From Anaeromyxobacter paludicola (GTDB taxonomy: Bacteria; Myxococcota; Myxococcia; Myxococcales; Anaeromyxobacteraceae): a DNA stretch of 64,000 nt. The stretch's first letter is position 1. Every line of letters starts with the position of its first letter. The stretch lies in the NCBI RefSeq assembly GCF_023169965.1, contig NZ_AP025592.1, positions 1 to 64,000 on the forward strand, written 5' to 3'. Under the pieces are notes generated by a model. The model did not search any database. It saw only the letters and a list, made by a program, of their open reading frames with translations, and had not been told where the DNA came from. The translations under genes and the position numbers were made by a program. Shown here piece after piece: positions 17,366-24,633 of this stretch.

Positions 17366-19228
17366 ATGATCCGGACCCACCGTCTGCTCTTCCCGCTCGC
17401 GCTGATCGTCGCTCTCGCCGCCGGGTGTGGGCCCGCTGCATCGTCCGAGTCCTCCGACTGCGCCACGGCGGGATGCCCCGCCGGCCAGGTCTGCGTCGCC
17501 GCGGCGTGCAGGCCAGAGACCTGCACCGATGGGGTGCGCGGCGGCGCGGAGACCGACGTGGACTGCGGCGGGGCGAGCTGCCCGAAGTGCGCTGACGGCA
17601 AGCAGTGCGGCGTCGCCTCCGACTGCGCGTCCGGCGTCTGCACCGGCGGCGTTTGCCAGGCGCCGACCTGCAGCGACTCGGCGAAGAACGGCGTCGAGAC
17701 CGACGTGGACTGCGGCGGGGCGAGCTGCCCGAAGTGCGCTGACGGCAAGCAGTGCGGCGTCGCCTCCGACTGCGCGTCCGGCGTCTGCATCGGCGGGAGC
17801 TGCCAGGCGCCGAGTTGCACCGACGCCGTCAAGAACGGCGCCGAGACCGATGTCGACTGTGGCGGCGCGAGCTGCCCCAGGTGCGGCCCCCTCAAGGCAT
17901 GCGCCGCGCCGAGCGACTGTGTCGGCGGCGTGTGCACGAACGGCGTCTGCCAGCCGGCCTCATGCGGCGACGCGGTGAAGAACGGCTCGGAGACCGACGT
18001 CGACTGCGGTGGCGGGACCTGCGCGGCGTGCGGCACCGGCAAGCATTGCGGTGCGCCGGCCGACTGCTCGTCGGGGGTGTGCAGCGGCGGCGTCTGCCAG
18101 GCACCGACCTGCACCGACGGCGTCAAGAACGGCTCGGAGACCGACGTCGACTGTGGTGGTCCGACCTGCGATGCCCAAGCCAGGCTGTGCAGCACCTCCC
18201 AGTACTGCACGCGCGGCGACGACTGTCAGAGCGGCGTGTGCTCGAACTTCACGTGTGTCACACTTGCCCAAGGCCAGGCCTGCACCACCGCCAACCAGTG
18301 CGCCAGCGGCTCCTGCTCCGGCGGCGTCTGCTGCGACAGCGCGTGCAATGGCACCTGCCAGGCGTGTATCCAGGCCCTGACTGGAGTCCCAAGCGGCACC
18401 TGCCACAGCCAGCTGCCCGGAACCGTTGCGCCCGCCGGCCAGTGCACGGTGAGCCCGCCCTGCGGTAACGATGGCCGCTGCGGCTTCGGCGGGAGCTGCG
18501 AGCAGGCCGCCCCCACGGTCTCTTGCGGGAGCAGCTCCTGCTCCGACGGCCAGCTCACCTCCGCTGGATCGTGTAGCGGCTCGGGCACGTGCAACGCTGG
18601 CTTCACCTCGCCTTGCCCGGGCGGCCTGGGTTGCGCCAATGCCTACTCCTGCAAGAGCGCCTGTTCCAGCGACGCCGATTGCCAGAGCGCCACGACCTTC
18701 TGCCAGGGCGGGACCTGCGTGGCCAAGGGATTGGCGGGCGCGGCCTGCGCCGGCAACGACGCGTGCACCTCCGGTCTCTGCGGGACCAACGGGTTCGGCC
18801 GCTGCTGCGCGACAACGTGCGCCCCTGGGTTCTGCGGGGCCACCGGGTGCGATTCCACCGGGGCGTGCGTCTATCCGGGAAACAGCGTGAAGCTGCCGTA
18901 TTCGCAGACCACGGGGGATTGCCAGGTGTTGGTCTGCGACGGCGCCGGCGGCATGACGTCGGTGGACGATCCCACCGATCTGCCGGTTTCGAGTACGGCC
19001 TGCCTCATCAACCCGGCGTGCACGGGCGCGCCGCTCTCCCCCAGCTTCACGCCGGCGCCCACCGGGACCGACTGCAGGTCCGACGGGCAGCTCCCGAAGA
19101 CGGTCTGCGGCGACAGCTCCTCACCGTTCCTCGCGGGCACCTGCGTGGAGTGCAACGTGACGGCGGACTGCCTCGCCATCGACAGCTCCGGCAGCCTCGT
19201 CTGCAGCAACGGCAGCTGCGTCCCGTGA
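17366..19228 (+). CDS. Cysteine-rich repeat lipoprotein (ETDVDCGG repeats)
   Basis: A 620-residue secreted protein. MIRTHRLLFPLALIVALAAGC is a lipoprotein signal, so I start here rather than at the GTG 66 bases upstream. After a short linker come five units of about 48 residues, each with the pattern C-x-D-x4-G-x-ETDVDCGG-x2-C and an SGVC close (17520-18260). The C-terminal two thirds is a looser cysteine-rich region with GSCSGGVCCDSACNGTC-like modules. The cysteines would form disulfides outside the cytoplasm. Similar repeats are common in myxobacterial surface proteins of unknown role. Two units share 94 identical bases. A terminator hairpin follows the stop. Confidence 0.88.
   Translation: MIRTHRLLFPLALIVALAAGCGPAASSESSDCATAGCPAGQVCVAAACRPETCTDGVRGGAETDVDCGGASCPKCADGKQCGVASDCASGVCTGGVCQAPTCSDSAKNGVETDVDCGGASCPKCADGKQCGVASDCASGVCIGGSCQAPSCTDAVKNGAETDVDCGGASCPRCGPLKACAAPSDCVGGVCTNGVCQPASCGDAVKNGSETDVDCGGGTCAACGTGKHCGAPADCSSGVCSGGVCQAPTCTDGVKNGSETDVDCGGPTCDAQARLCSTSQYCTRGDDCQSGVCSNFTCVTLAQGQACTTANQCASGSCSGGVCCDSACNGTCQACIQALTGVPSGTCHSQLPGTVAPAGQCTVSPPCGNDGRCGFGGSCEQAAPTVSCGSSSCSDGQLTSAGSCSGSGTCNAGFTSPCPGGLGCANAYSCKSACSSDADCQSATTFCQGGTCVAKGLAGAACAGNDACTSGLCGTNGFGRCCATTCAPGFCGATGCDSTGACVYPGNSVKLPYSQTTGDCQVLVCDGAGGMTSVDDPTDLPVSSTACLINPACTGAPLSPSFTPAPTGTDCRSDGQLPKTVCGDSSSPFLAGTCVECNVTADCLAIDSSGSLVCSNGSCVP
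17549..17789 (+). repeat. Tandem 147-base repeat inside the cysteine-rich gene
   Basis: Bases 17549-17642 are identical, 94 of 94, to 17696-17789. The period is 147 bases (49 codons). The other three units of the array agree only at protein level, so this pair is recently duplicated or homogenised by recombination. Confidence 0.9.
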
Positions 19229-19249
19229 GGAGCCCCCTCCGGAAAAGAA

Positions 19250-19275
19250 AAAGGCCCTGAGGGATCAGGGCCTTT
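19250..19275. terminator. Bidirectional terminator between lipoprotein gene and tRNA
   Basis: Eleven-base-pair perfect stem AAAGGCCCTGA/TCAGGGCCTTT with tetraloop GGGA. An A-tract precedes it on the plus strand (a T-tract for minus-strand transcription), so it is a good intrinsic terminator for the tRNA and also ends the cysteine-rich gene. Confidence 0.9.
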
Positions 19276-19289
19276 CGGGAAGCGTGAAG

Positions 19290-19366
19290 TGGCGCGCGAT
19301 ACAGGATTCGAACCTGTGGCCTTCGGCTCCGGAGGCCGACGCTCTATCCAGCTGAGCTAATCGCGC
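19290..19366 (-). tRNA. tRNA-Arg (anticodon CCG)
   Basis: A 77-base cloverleaf with encoded CCA. The acceptor arm GCGCGAT pairs with ATCGCGC, with a G discriminator. The D arm is GCTC/GAGC, the anticodon stem TCGGC/GCCGA with loop CTCCGGA (anticodon CCG, reading CGG), and the T arm ACAGG/CCTGT with loop TTCGAAT. It reads the frequent CGG codon of this genome. It lies between its own promoter and the terminator hairpin. Confidence 0.98.
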
Positions 19367-19377
19367 TCGAGGGGTGC

Positions 19378-19406
19378 GTTCTAGTGCAGGCTCTCCGGGA
19401 AGGCAA
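19378..19406 (-). promoter_or_regulatory. Promoter for tRNA-Arg
   Basis: On the minus strand TTGCCT and TAGAAC are separated by 17 bases (4/6 matches each to sigma-70 hexamers). The -10 ends 12 bases before the first base of the mature tRNA, a suitable distance for a tRNA promoter. Confidence 0.6.
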
Positions 19407-19449
19407 GCAGCATCGCCCACTTCCGCGGTGCCCGGGGGGAGGGGCGCGC

Positions 19450-20382
19450 TCAGGCCGCCCCGGCCATCCGTTCGAGCGCCCTGAGCAGGGTGCCGAGCAG
19501 CGCGTTCACCGGGGTGGGCAGGCCGTGCCGCGCCCCGAGCTCGACCACGGTCCCGGCGAACAGCTCCACCTCGGTCTTCCGCCCCGCCTCCACGTCCTGG
19601 AGCATCGAGGTCCGCCCGCCCGGCCCGAGCGTTGCCACGATCGGGAAGATCGACTCGACGTCCTCGGGCCCGAGCGCCACCCCCTCCGCCCGCGCCACGG
19701 CCACCGCCTCGAGGGCGGCCTGGCGCGTGAGCTCGCGCACCTCCGGCACCTCGCGGAAGGCGCGGTACGGCGCGCGCAGCACGGCCGAGACCTGGTTCAC
19801 GCCGACGTTGAGCATGAACTTCCACCACTGCTCGCGCAGGATGTCCTCGGGCACGCGGCAGGGGATCCCGGCCCGCTCGAGGAGCGCCCTCACCGCCACG
19901 ACGCGCGGGTCCGCGGGATCGTTGGAGGGCGCGCCGAACACGAGCGTGCCGAAGCGCGTGTAGGAGATCCGGGTCCCCTCGCGCACGACGTCGTTGCCGA
20001 TCACGAAGGCGGGCAGCACCTTCTCGGCCCCGAACGCCCGCGCCAGCGCCCCCTCGCTGGCGACGCCGTTGAGGAGCGAGATCACGACGGTCCGCTCGCC
20101 CACGAGCGGCCCCGCGTCGGCGATCGCCTCCGCGAGGTGAGGCTGCTTCACGCCGACGAGGAGGAGGTCCACCGGCGCGGCCCCGGGCGCGGGCTCGACG
20201 CACCGGACCGCGAAGCGCCGCCCGTTCACGGTCAGCCCCTCGCGCAGGAGCCGCTCCCGCCGCGCGCCCCGCGCCACCACCACCACGCCCGCGGGATCGA
20301 GGTCCTGGAGCCGCTCGACGTAACTCCCGCCCACCGCGCCCGCGCCGCAGACGGCGACGGTGTGGAGCTCCGGCCCGCTCAC
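19450..20382 (-). CDS. 2-Dehydropantoate 2-reductase family (ketopantoate reductase)
   Basis: A 310-residue PanE/ApbA-type NADPH-dependent reductase that would reduce ketopantoate to pantoate for coenzyme A synthesis. The dinucleotide motif is CGAGAVGG near the N-terminus. VGVKQPHL with a lysine and, later, KFMLNVGVNQ (K-x4-N) match the active-site lysine and asparagine region of the family. The start is a GTG whose last two bases form the stop of the upstream nucleotidase (GTGA overlap), so the two are translationally coupled. Many genomes hold several PanE paralogues acting on other 2-oxo acids, so the substrate is not certain and I give no symbol. Confidence 0.9.
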   Translation of the reverse strand: MSGPELHTVAVCGAGAVGGSYVERLQDLDPAGVVVVARGARRERLLREGLTVNGRRFAVRCVEPAPGAAPVDLLLVGVKQPHLAEAIADAGPLVGERTVVISLLNGVASEGALARAFGAEKVLPAFVIGNDVVREGTRISYTRFGTLVFGAPSNDPADPRVVAVRALLERAGIPCRVPEDILREQWWKFMLNVGVNQVSAVLRAPYRAFREVPEVRELTRQAALEAVAVARAEGVALGPEDVESIFPIVATLGPGGRTSMLQDVEAGRKTEVELFAGTVVELGARHGLPTPVNALLGTLLRALERMAGAA

Positions 20383-21842
20383 GGGCACGGCGTCGCCGCC
20401 CCCGCGAGCCGCTCCGGGCTCGCCGACGAGAGCCAGCGCAGGAACGCGGCCCGCCCCTCGACGTCGGTCACCTTCACCCGCTCCGGCGGGAGCGCCTTCA
20501 CCACGGCGCCGGTGCCGTCGCCGCCGGCGGCGATGAAGTCGTTGGTCGCGAGGGTGTAGAGCCGCTCCGGCTCGAGCGCCGCCCCGGCGCAGGTGCGCGG
20601 CGCGGCGCCCGGCGCGGCCACCACGAGCCCGCTCACCTGCGGCAGCCCCTTGCCCGCCTTGCCGAACGCCCCCACGAGCGCCGTCACCTCCCGTCCGCTG
20701 AGCGTGAGCACCACCACCCGGTCGCCGAAGGGCAGGGCCTCGTAGAGCTGGCCGTAGCGCAGCTCCCCCGCGGGGAGGTCCACGCGCAGCGCCCCGCCGT
20801 TCACGAGGCCGAAGTCGGCTCCGCCGGCGGCGCGCAGGCTCGCGGCCGCGGCGGCCCCGAAGGTGGAGAGCGCCGTCCGGTCGCGGGTGAGGGGACGGGG
20901 CAGGGTGACGCCGAGCTTCCGCTCCCGCTCCGCCTTCGCGGCGGCGATGAACGGCGCCACGGCGGCGGACGCGCGCCCGGCGGCCGCGTCGGCCCGCGCC
21001 TCGGCCTCGAGGTCGATGGGCGCGTGCAGGCGCGCCCGGCGGCCGGCGCAGAGGGTGACGCGCGCCAGGGTGGCGGCGCGCGACGACGGCTCGGCGAGCG
21101 CCACCCCGTTCACCCGCCGCGAGAGCGCCTCGTGCGTGTGGCCGCCCAGCACCGCGTCCACCGTCCCGCGCGGGAGCGCGCGCGCCAGCCGGAACACCGG
21201 GCTCTGCGCGTCGCAGCCCGCCACGCCGTCCCGCGGCCGGTCCTGCCCGCCGCAGCGGCCGCCGATGTGCGCCAGCGCCACCACCACCTCGGCCCCCTCC
21301 GCCCGCAGCGCCCGGGCCTCCTCGGCGGCGGTCCGGGCGGCGTCCTCGAACCGGAGCGCGGCCACGTTGCGGGGCAGGGTGGTGTAGGGGGTCTCCTCGG
21401 TCGCGAGCCCCACCACGCCCACCACGGGCCCGCCCGGCGGCCGGAAGATGGCGCGCGCGCGCAGGTTCTTCCACGGGGGCGGCCGGCCCGTCTCCTTCTC
21501 CTTCACGTTGGCGGCGAGGTAGGGGTAGGGGGCCTCGGCGATGCGCGCCCGCAGCACCTCCGGCCCGCGGTCGAAGTCGTGGTTCCCGACGGCGGCGGCG
21601 TCCACGCCCAGCGCGCCGAAGGCCTCCACCACTGCCCGGCCCTCGCTCAGCTCCGAGTCGAGGGTGCCCTGCATCGAGTCGCCCCCGTCGAACAGCAGCA
21701 CCGGTCCCCGGCCGCGGAGCGCCTCGACCGCGCGCGCGACGCGGGGCAGGGCGTCGAGCCGGCCGTGGAGGTCGGAGAGCTCCACCACCTCCACGCAGCG
21801 GGGAGCGGCCGTGAGCGCGACGGCGAGGGCGAGCGCGAGCAT
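20379..21842 (-). CDS. 5'-Nucleotidase/UshA-type metallophosphoesterase
   Basis: A 487-residue protein with an N-terminal calcineurin-like phosphoesterase domain and a C-terminal 5'-nucleotidase domain. Metal-site motifs are in order: ELSDLHGR, GGDSMQG, GNHDFD, ALAHIGG and GGHTHE. In the C-terminal domain NGGALR and the substrate-binding TLATNDFIAAGGDG are present. The start chosen, MLALALAVALTAAPR, gives a signal peptide, so the enzyme should act in the periplasm on nucleotides or nucleotide sugars. A strong GGAGGTGAT lies 15 bases upstream of this ATG, rather far, and no better in-frame start exists. It overlaps the reductase gene by 4 bases. Confidence 0.93.
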   Translation of the reverse strand: MLALALAVALTAAPRCVEVVELSDLHGRLDALPRVARAVEALRGRGPVLLFDGGDSMQGTLDSELSEGRAVVEAFGALGVDAAAVGNHDFDRGPEVLRARIAEAPYPYLAANVKEKETGRPPPWKNLRARAIFRPPGGPVVGVVGLATEETPYTTLPRNVAALRFEDAARTAAEEARALRAEGAEVVVALAHIGGRCGGQDRPRDGVAGCDAQSPVFRLARALPRGTVDAVLGGHTHEALSRRVNGVALAEPSSRAATLARVTLCAGRRARLHAPIDLEAEARADAAAGRASAAVAPFIAAAKAERERKLGVTLPRPLTRDRTALSTFGAAAAASLRAAGGADFGLVNGGALRVDLPAGELRYGQLYEALPFGDRVVVLTLSGREVTALVGAFGKAGKGLPQVSGLVVAAPGAAPRTCAGAALEPERLYTLATNDFIAAGGDGTGAVVKALPPERVKVTDVEGRAAFLRWLSSASPERLAGAATPCP

Positions 21843-21934
21843 GCGGCGGCGGAGCCTATCACCTCCGGGAAAACCATCGGCACGCACCCGACAGGGAGCC
21901 CCCGCCGGCCGCGGCCGGGCGCTAAGCACGAGGC

Positions 21935-22639
21935 GTGACCCAAATCGACTCCATCGAGCAACTGCTCAAGATGGCGGCCATCGTGTGCGCCGTCGTCTCG
22001 GCCGCGATCCTGCTCTGGTACCTCTTCCGCCGGCCGCAGCTCACCCGCGCGGTGAAGGCGCTGCTGCTCGTCGGTCTGGGCGTGATGCCGGCCGGCGTGG
22101 CGCTCACCGGGAACATCGCCGGCTACGAGTACACGCTGAAGCGCCCGTTCTGCGGCTCCTGCCACGTGATGGGCGCCTACGTCCGCGACGCCTCCAACCC
22201 GGAGTCGAAGAGCCTCGCCGCCATCCACAGCCGCAACCACCGGTTCGGCGAGGAGAGCTGCTACGTGTGCCACGCCGACTACAAGATGTTCGGCGCCATC
22301 ACCACCAAGCTGAACGGGCTCAAGCACCTCTACTACTACGTGACCGAGTACGCCTACACCGGCCCCGACGGCGAGGGCGGCCCGACCATCCACCTGTACA
22401 AGCCGTTCAAGAACGCCGCCTGCCAGCAGTGCCACTCCACCACGGCGCCGCGCTGGAGCGGCGTGGCCGAGCACCAGGCCATGCTCGACGACATCCGCTC
22501 CGGCGAGATGGCGTGCATCGGCTGCCACTCCGAGATCCACCCGACCGCGCTGGCCCACCGCGCCAAGGCCGAGCCGGCCGCTCCGGGCGCCGAGAAGCCG
22601 TCCGAGGGGAAGGCGGAAGGGAAGGAGGAGCACAAGTGA
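21935..22639 (+). CDS. NapC/NirT-family tetraheme cytochrome c
   Basis: A 234-residue membrane-anchored multiheme cytochrome. Two hydrophobic segments (about 13-31 and 39-58) precede four heme c motifs: CGSCH (73-77), CYVCH (109-113), CQQCH (163-167) and CIGCH (194-198). The family oxidises menaquinol and passes electrons to periplasmic reductases. Most NapC/NrfH proteins have one N-terminal anchor; the second hydrophobic segment here is a variation. The C-terminus is a charged Ala/Glu/Lys tail. The GTG start has GAGG just upstream. No terminal reductase is adjacent; the next gene overlaps by 4 bases (GTGA) and encodes a small membrane protein. Confidence 0.93.
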   Translation: MTQIDSIEQLLKMAAIVCAVVSAAILLWYLFRRPQLTRAVKALLLVGLGVMPAGVALTGNIAGYEYTLKRPFCGSCHVMGAYVRDASNPESKSLAAIHSRNHRFGEESCYVCHADYKMFGAITTKLNGLKHLYYYVTEYAYTGPDGEGGPTIHLYKPFKNAACQQCHSTTAPRWSGVAEHQAMLDDIRSGEMACIGCHSEIHPTALAHRAKAEPAAPGAEKPSEGKAEGKEEHK

Positions 22640-22896
22640 GGATCTCCGTCGAGCGGCTCGTCGCGTTCTCGGCCGTCGTCACGCTGGCCGCCATCGCCCT
22701 CATGGTGGTCTCGATCGTGTTCCCGAAGCCGATCCTGCTCGTGATGGCCATGAGCCTGGGGCAGGGCATCGGCACGCTGTCGCTGGCGCTCTACCTGCTC
22801 GCGATCGCCCTCGACCTGCAGGCCGGGCGACGGGAGGAGGCCGAGGACGTCGTCCCTCCCGCGCCGCCTCCCCCGCCGGTCCCCCCCGCCGTGTGA
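22636..22896 (+). CDS. Small two-helix membrane protein coupled to the tetraheme cytochrome
   Basis: An 86-residue protein starting at a GTG that overlaps the cytochrome stop (GTGA) with GGAGGAG 6 bases upstream. Two membrane helices are evident: about residues 8-28 (LVAFSAVVTLAAIALMVVSIVF) and 34-60 (LLVMAMSLGQGIGTLSLALYLLAIAL). A cytoplasmic-type tail follows with acidic residues and a run of prolines (PPAPPPPPVPPAV). No heme motif. Tight coupling suggests it stabilises or anchors the cytochrome or forms part of its quinol site; this is inference. I do not recognise a named family. Confidence 0.8.
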   Translation: MRISVERLVAFSAVVTLAAIALMVVSIVFPKPILLVMAMSLGQGIGTLSLALYLLAIALDLQAGRREEAEDVVPPAPPPPPVPPAV

Positions 22897-22972
22897 GAGG
22901 TGGATCCGGGAGCCACCCTCGATCCAGGATCCCGGGTCCCTCGTCGCATCCTGGTGAAGGCGCTGGAGAACC

Positions 22973-22988
22973 CGGGGCCCGGGCCCCG
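22973..22988. other. Perfect 16-base GC palindrome
   Basis: CGGGGCCCGGGCCCCG lies in the 171-base gap between the small membrane protein and a response regulator. It could be a transcription stop or a binding site; there is no T-tract and it sits only 19 bases upstream of a possible promoter. Confidence 0.35.
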
Positions 22989-23006
22989 CCCGCCGGCCCC
23001 GGTTCC

Positions 23007-23036
23007 TTGACCCGCGCGCCTCCCGGCTGCTACATG
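23007..23036 (+). promoter_or_regulatory. Possible promoter of the LuxR-type regulator gene
   Basis: TTGACC (5/6 to the -35 consensus) and TACATG (3/6 to the -10) are 18 bases apart, placed about 32 bases before the ATG. The -10 match is weak. Confidence 0.4.
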
Positions 23037-23067
23037 GAGGCTCGCGCTTCGGGGTAGATTGGGGATC

Positions 23068-23712
23068 ATGGCCATCAGAACCATCGCCATCGAGGACGAC
23101 GAGGCGGTCGCCAGGCTCGTGAGCCAGGTGCTCTCGTCGCAGGGCTACGAGGTCTGCGGCATCGCCGCGACCGGCGAGGAGGGCGTGGCGCTCGCCCTCC
23201 GCGAGCGGCCCGACGTCGCCCTGGTCGATCTCGGGCTCCCGCGCATGAGCGGCGAGGACGTCATCGCCACCATCCGCCGCGACCTGCCCCGCTGTGCCTG
23301 CATCGCCCTCACCGCCGTGGACATCCCGGCCCGGGTGATGGGCGCCCTGCGCGCCGGCGCGGCCGGCTACATCCTCAAGCCCTTCCGCGCCGCCGAGCTG
23401 GCCAAGGCGGTCGAGGAGGTGCTCTCCGGCGAGGCGGCGCCCATCAGCCCGCGCGCCGCCAAGGTGCTCCTCTCCGAGCTGCGCGGCGATCCCATCGAGC
23501 AGCGAGGCGACTTCCCGCCGCTCTCGAAGCGCGAGCTCGAGGTGCTGCAGCTCCTCGTCCGGGGCCACACCTACGCCGACGTGGCGCAGGCGCTCGGCAT
23601 CGCCGAGGGCACGGTGCAGACCTACGTGAAGCGGATCTACGAGAAGCTCGACGTCTCCACCAAGGCCGAGGCGGCCCTGCTGGCGGTGTCGCGCGGGCTC
23701 GTCCGCCCCTAG
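23068..23712 (+). CDS. NarL/LuxR-family response regulator
   Basis: A 214-residue two-domain regulator. The receiver (about 1-120) has acidic residues in IAIEDDE, the phospho-acceptor D54 (ALVDLGLP) and the lysine in ILKPF. A LuxR-type helix-turn-helix (about 150-214) has LSKRELEVLQLL and the recognition helix GIAEGTVQTYVKRIYEKL. Phosphorylation would drive dimerisation and DNA binding. The ATG is preferred over a TTG three codons upstream; GGGG sits 4 bases before it. No kinase is adjacent, so the partner must be distant. It is followed, after a gap of 150 bases, by the lipid operon with its own promoter. Confidence 0.95.
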   Translation: MAIRTIAIEDDEAVARLVSQVLSSQGYEVCGIAATGEEGVALALRERPDVALVDLGLPRMSGEDVIATIRRDLPRCACIALTAVDIPARVMGALRAGAAGYILKPFRAAELAKAVEEVLSGEAAPISPRAAKVLLSELRGDPIEQRGDFPPLSKRELEVLQLLVRGHTYADVAQALGIAEGTVQTYVKRIYEKLDVSTKAEAALLAVSRGLVRP

Positions 23713-23801
23713 CGCCCCCCGAGGTCGCCCGGAGGGGCCGCCCGAAAACCCCAGCCGGTCCCGGCGCTTCAGCGGCGCGGCCCTCGCCCCCTCGGCGCAC
23801 C

Positions 23802-23829
23802 TTGACTTACGGGGATGCCTCCCTATAAT
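23802..23829 (+). promoter_or_regulatory. Near-consensus sigma-70 promoter of the lipid operon
   Basis: TTGACT and a perfect TATAAT with a 16-base spacer. Transcription would start near 23836, giving a leader of about 27 bases before the yceD ATG at 23863 and excluding the in-frame ATG at 23815 as start. This is the best promoter I see in the window, and it fits a housekeeping operon. Confidence 0.85.
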
Positions 23830-23862
23830 GAGGCCCCTTTTCGCCTCGCCGATTCATCGCAA

Positions 23863-24420
23863 ATGCGCGTCAACATTGACGAAATCAAGGATGCCGGGCT
23901 CGAGCGGTCCTGGGATCTGACGGCGGCCGAGGTCGACGAGATGCTCGCCGGCGACAAGGCGGGCTATCGCTCCACCGGCCCGACGCCGGTGAAGGCGCAC
24001 CTCGACAAGGTGGGGCGCCGGGTGGTGCTGAAGGCGCACGCCGCGCCGGAGCTGACGGTGCCCTGCGGGCGCTGCCTGCAGCCGGTCAAGGCGCGCGTGC
24101 CGGTCGATTTCGAGCTGACGCTGGTCCCCGCCGACGAGTACCAGGACGACGCGGGCGAGGAGAAGGACGAGGAAGGCCAGGTCGCCGGCAGCTTCGAGCC
24201 GGAGGCGGTGGACGAGGAGACCTACACCGGGAAGGTGATCGACCTCGACCCGATGGTCCGGGAGCAGCTGCTCCTGGCGCTGCCCGGGTACCCGGTGTGC
24301 CGCGACGACTGCAAGGGGCTCTGCCCGAAGTGTGGGGCGAACCTCAACGAGCGCGACTGCGGTTGCGATCGCCACGTGCCGGATCCCCGCTGGGCCGGCC
24401 TCGAGAAGTTCAAGAAGTAG
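23863..24420 (+). CDS. yceD: YceD/DUF177-family protein
   Basis: A 185-residue protein of the YceD (DUF177) family, linked in plants and bacteria with 23S rRNA accumulation and almost always encoded upstream of rpmF. The family core is PCGRCLQPV near residue 67. A second cysteine cluster near the C-terminus, CRDDCKGLCPKCGANLN then CGC, could bind zinc. An acidic loop (EEKDEEG) lies between. The start MRVNIDEI is set by the promoter position; no ribosome site is obvious. First gene of the yceD-rpmF-plsX-fab operon. Confidence 0.9.
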   Translation: MRVNIDEIKDAGLERSWDLTAAEVDEMLAGDKAGYRSTGPTPVKAHLDKVGRRVVLKAHAAPELTVPCGRCLQPVKARVPVDFELTLVPADEYQDDAGEEKDEEGQVAGSFEPEAVDEETYTGKVIDLDPMVREQLLLALPGYPVCRDDCKGLCPKCGANLNERDCGCDRHVPDPRWAGLEKFKK

Positions 24421-24447
24421 CCGTTCCATTCTGAAAGGAAGTGTTCC

Positions 24448-24627
24448 GTGGGCGTTCCCAAGAAGCGGACCAGCAGCATGCGGCGCGATCGTCGCCGCGC
24501 CGCCAACTTCAAGATCAAGCCGGCCAACGTGACCAAGTGCCCGAAGTGCAAGGAGCCGGTCCTCTCGCACCGCGTCTGCCCGTCCTGCGGCACGTACAAG
24601 GGCGAGCAGGTCACCGAGAGCGTCTAG
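24448..24627 (+). CDS. rpmF: Ribosomal protein bL32
   Basis: A 59-residue large-subunit protein. It starts at a GTG (MGVPKKRTSSMRRDRRR) eight bases after AAAGGAAG. The basic N-terminal tail that runs into the 23S rRNA is followed by a zinc ribbon, CPKC near residue 32 and CPSC near 45, making it the zinc-containing C+ form. It lies between yceD and plsX, the classic position. The stop is only 6 bases before plsX. Confidence 0.97.
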   Translation: MGVPKKRTSSMRRDRRRAANFKIKPANVTKCPKCKEPVLSHRVCPSCGTYKGEQVTESV

Positions 24628-24633
24628 CTCCTG

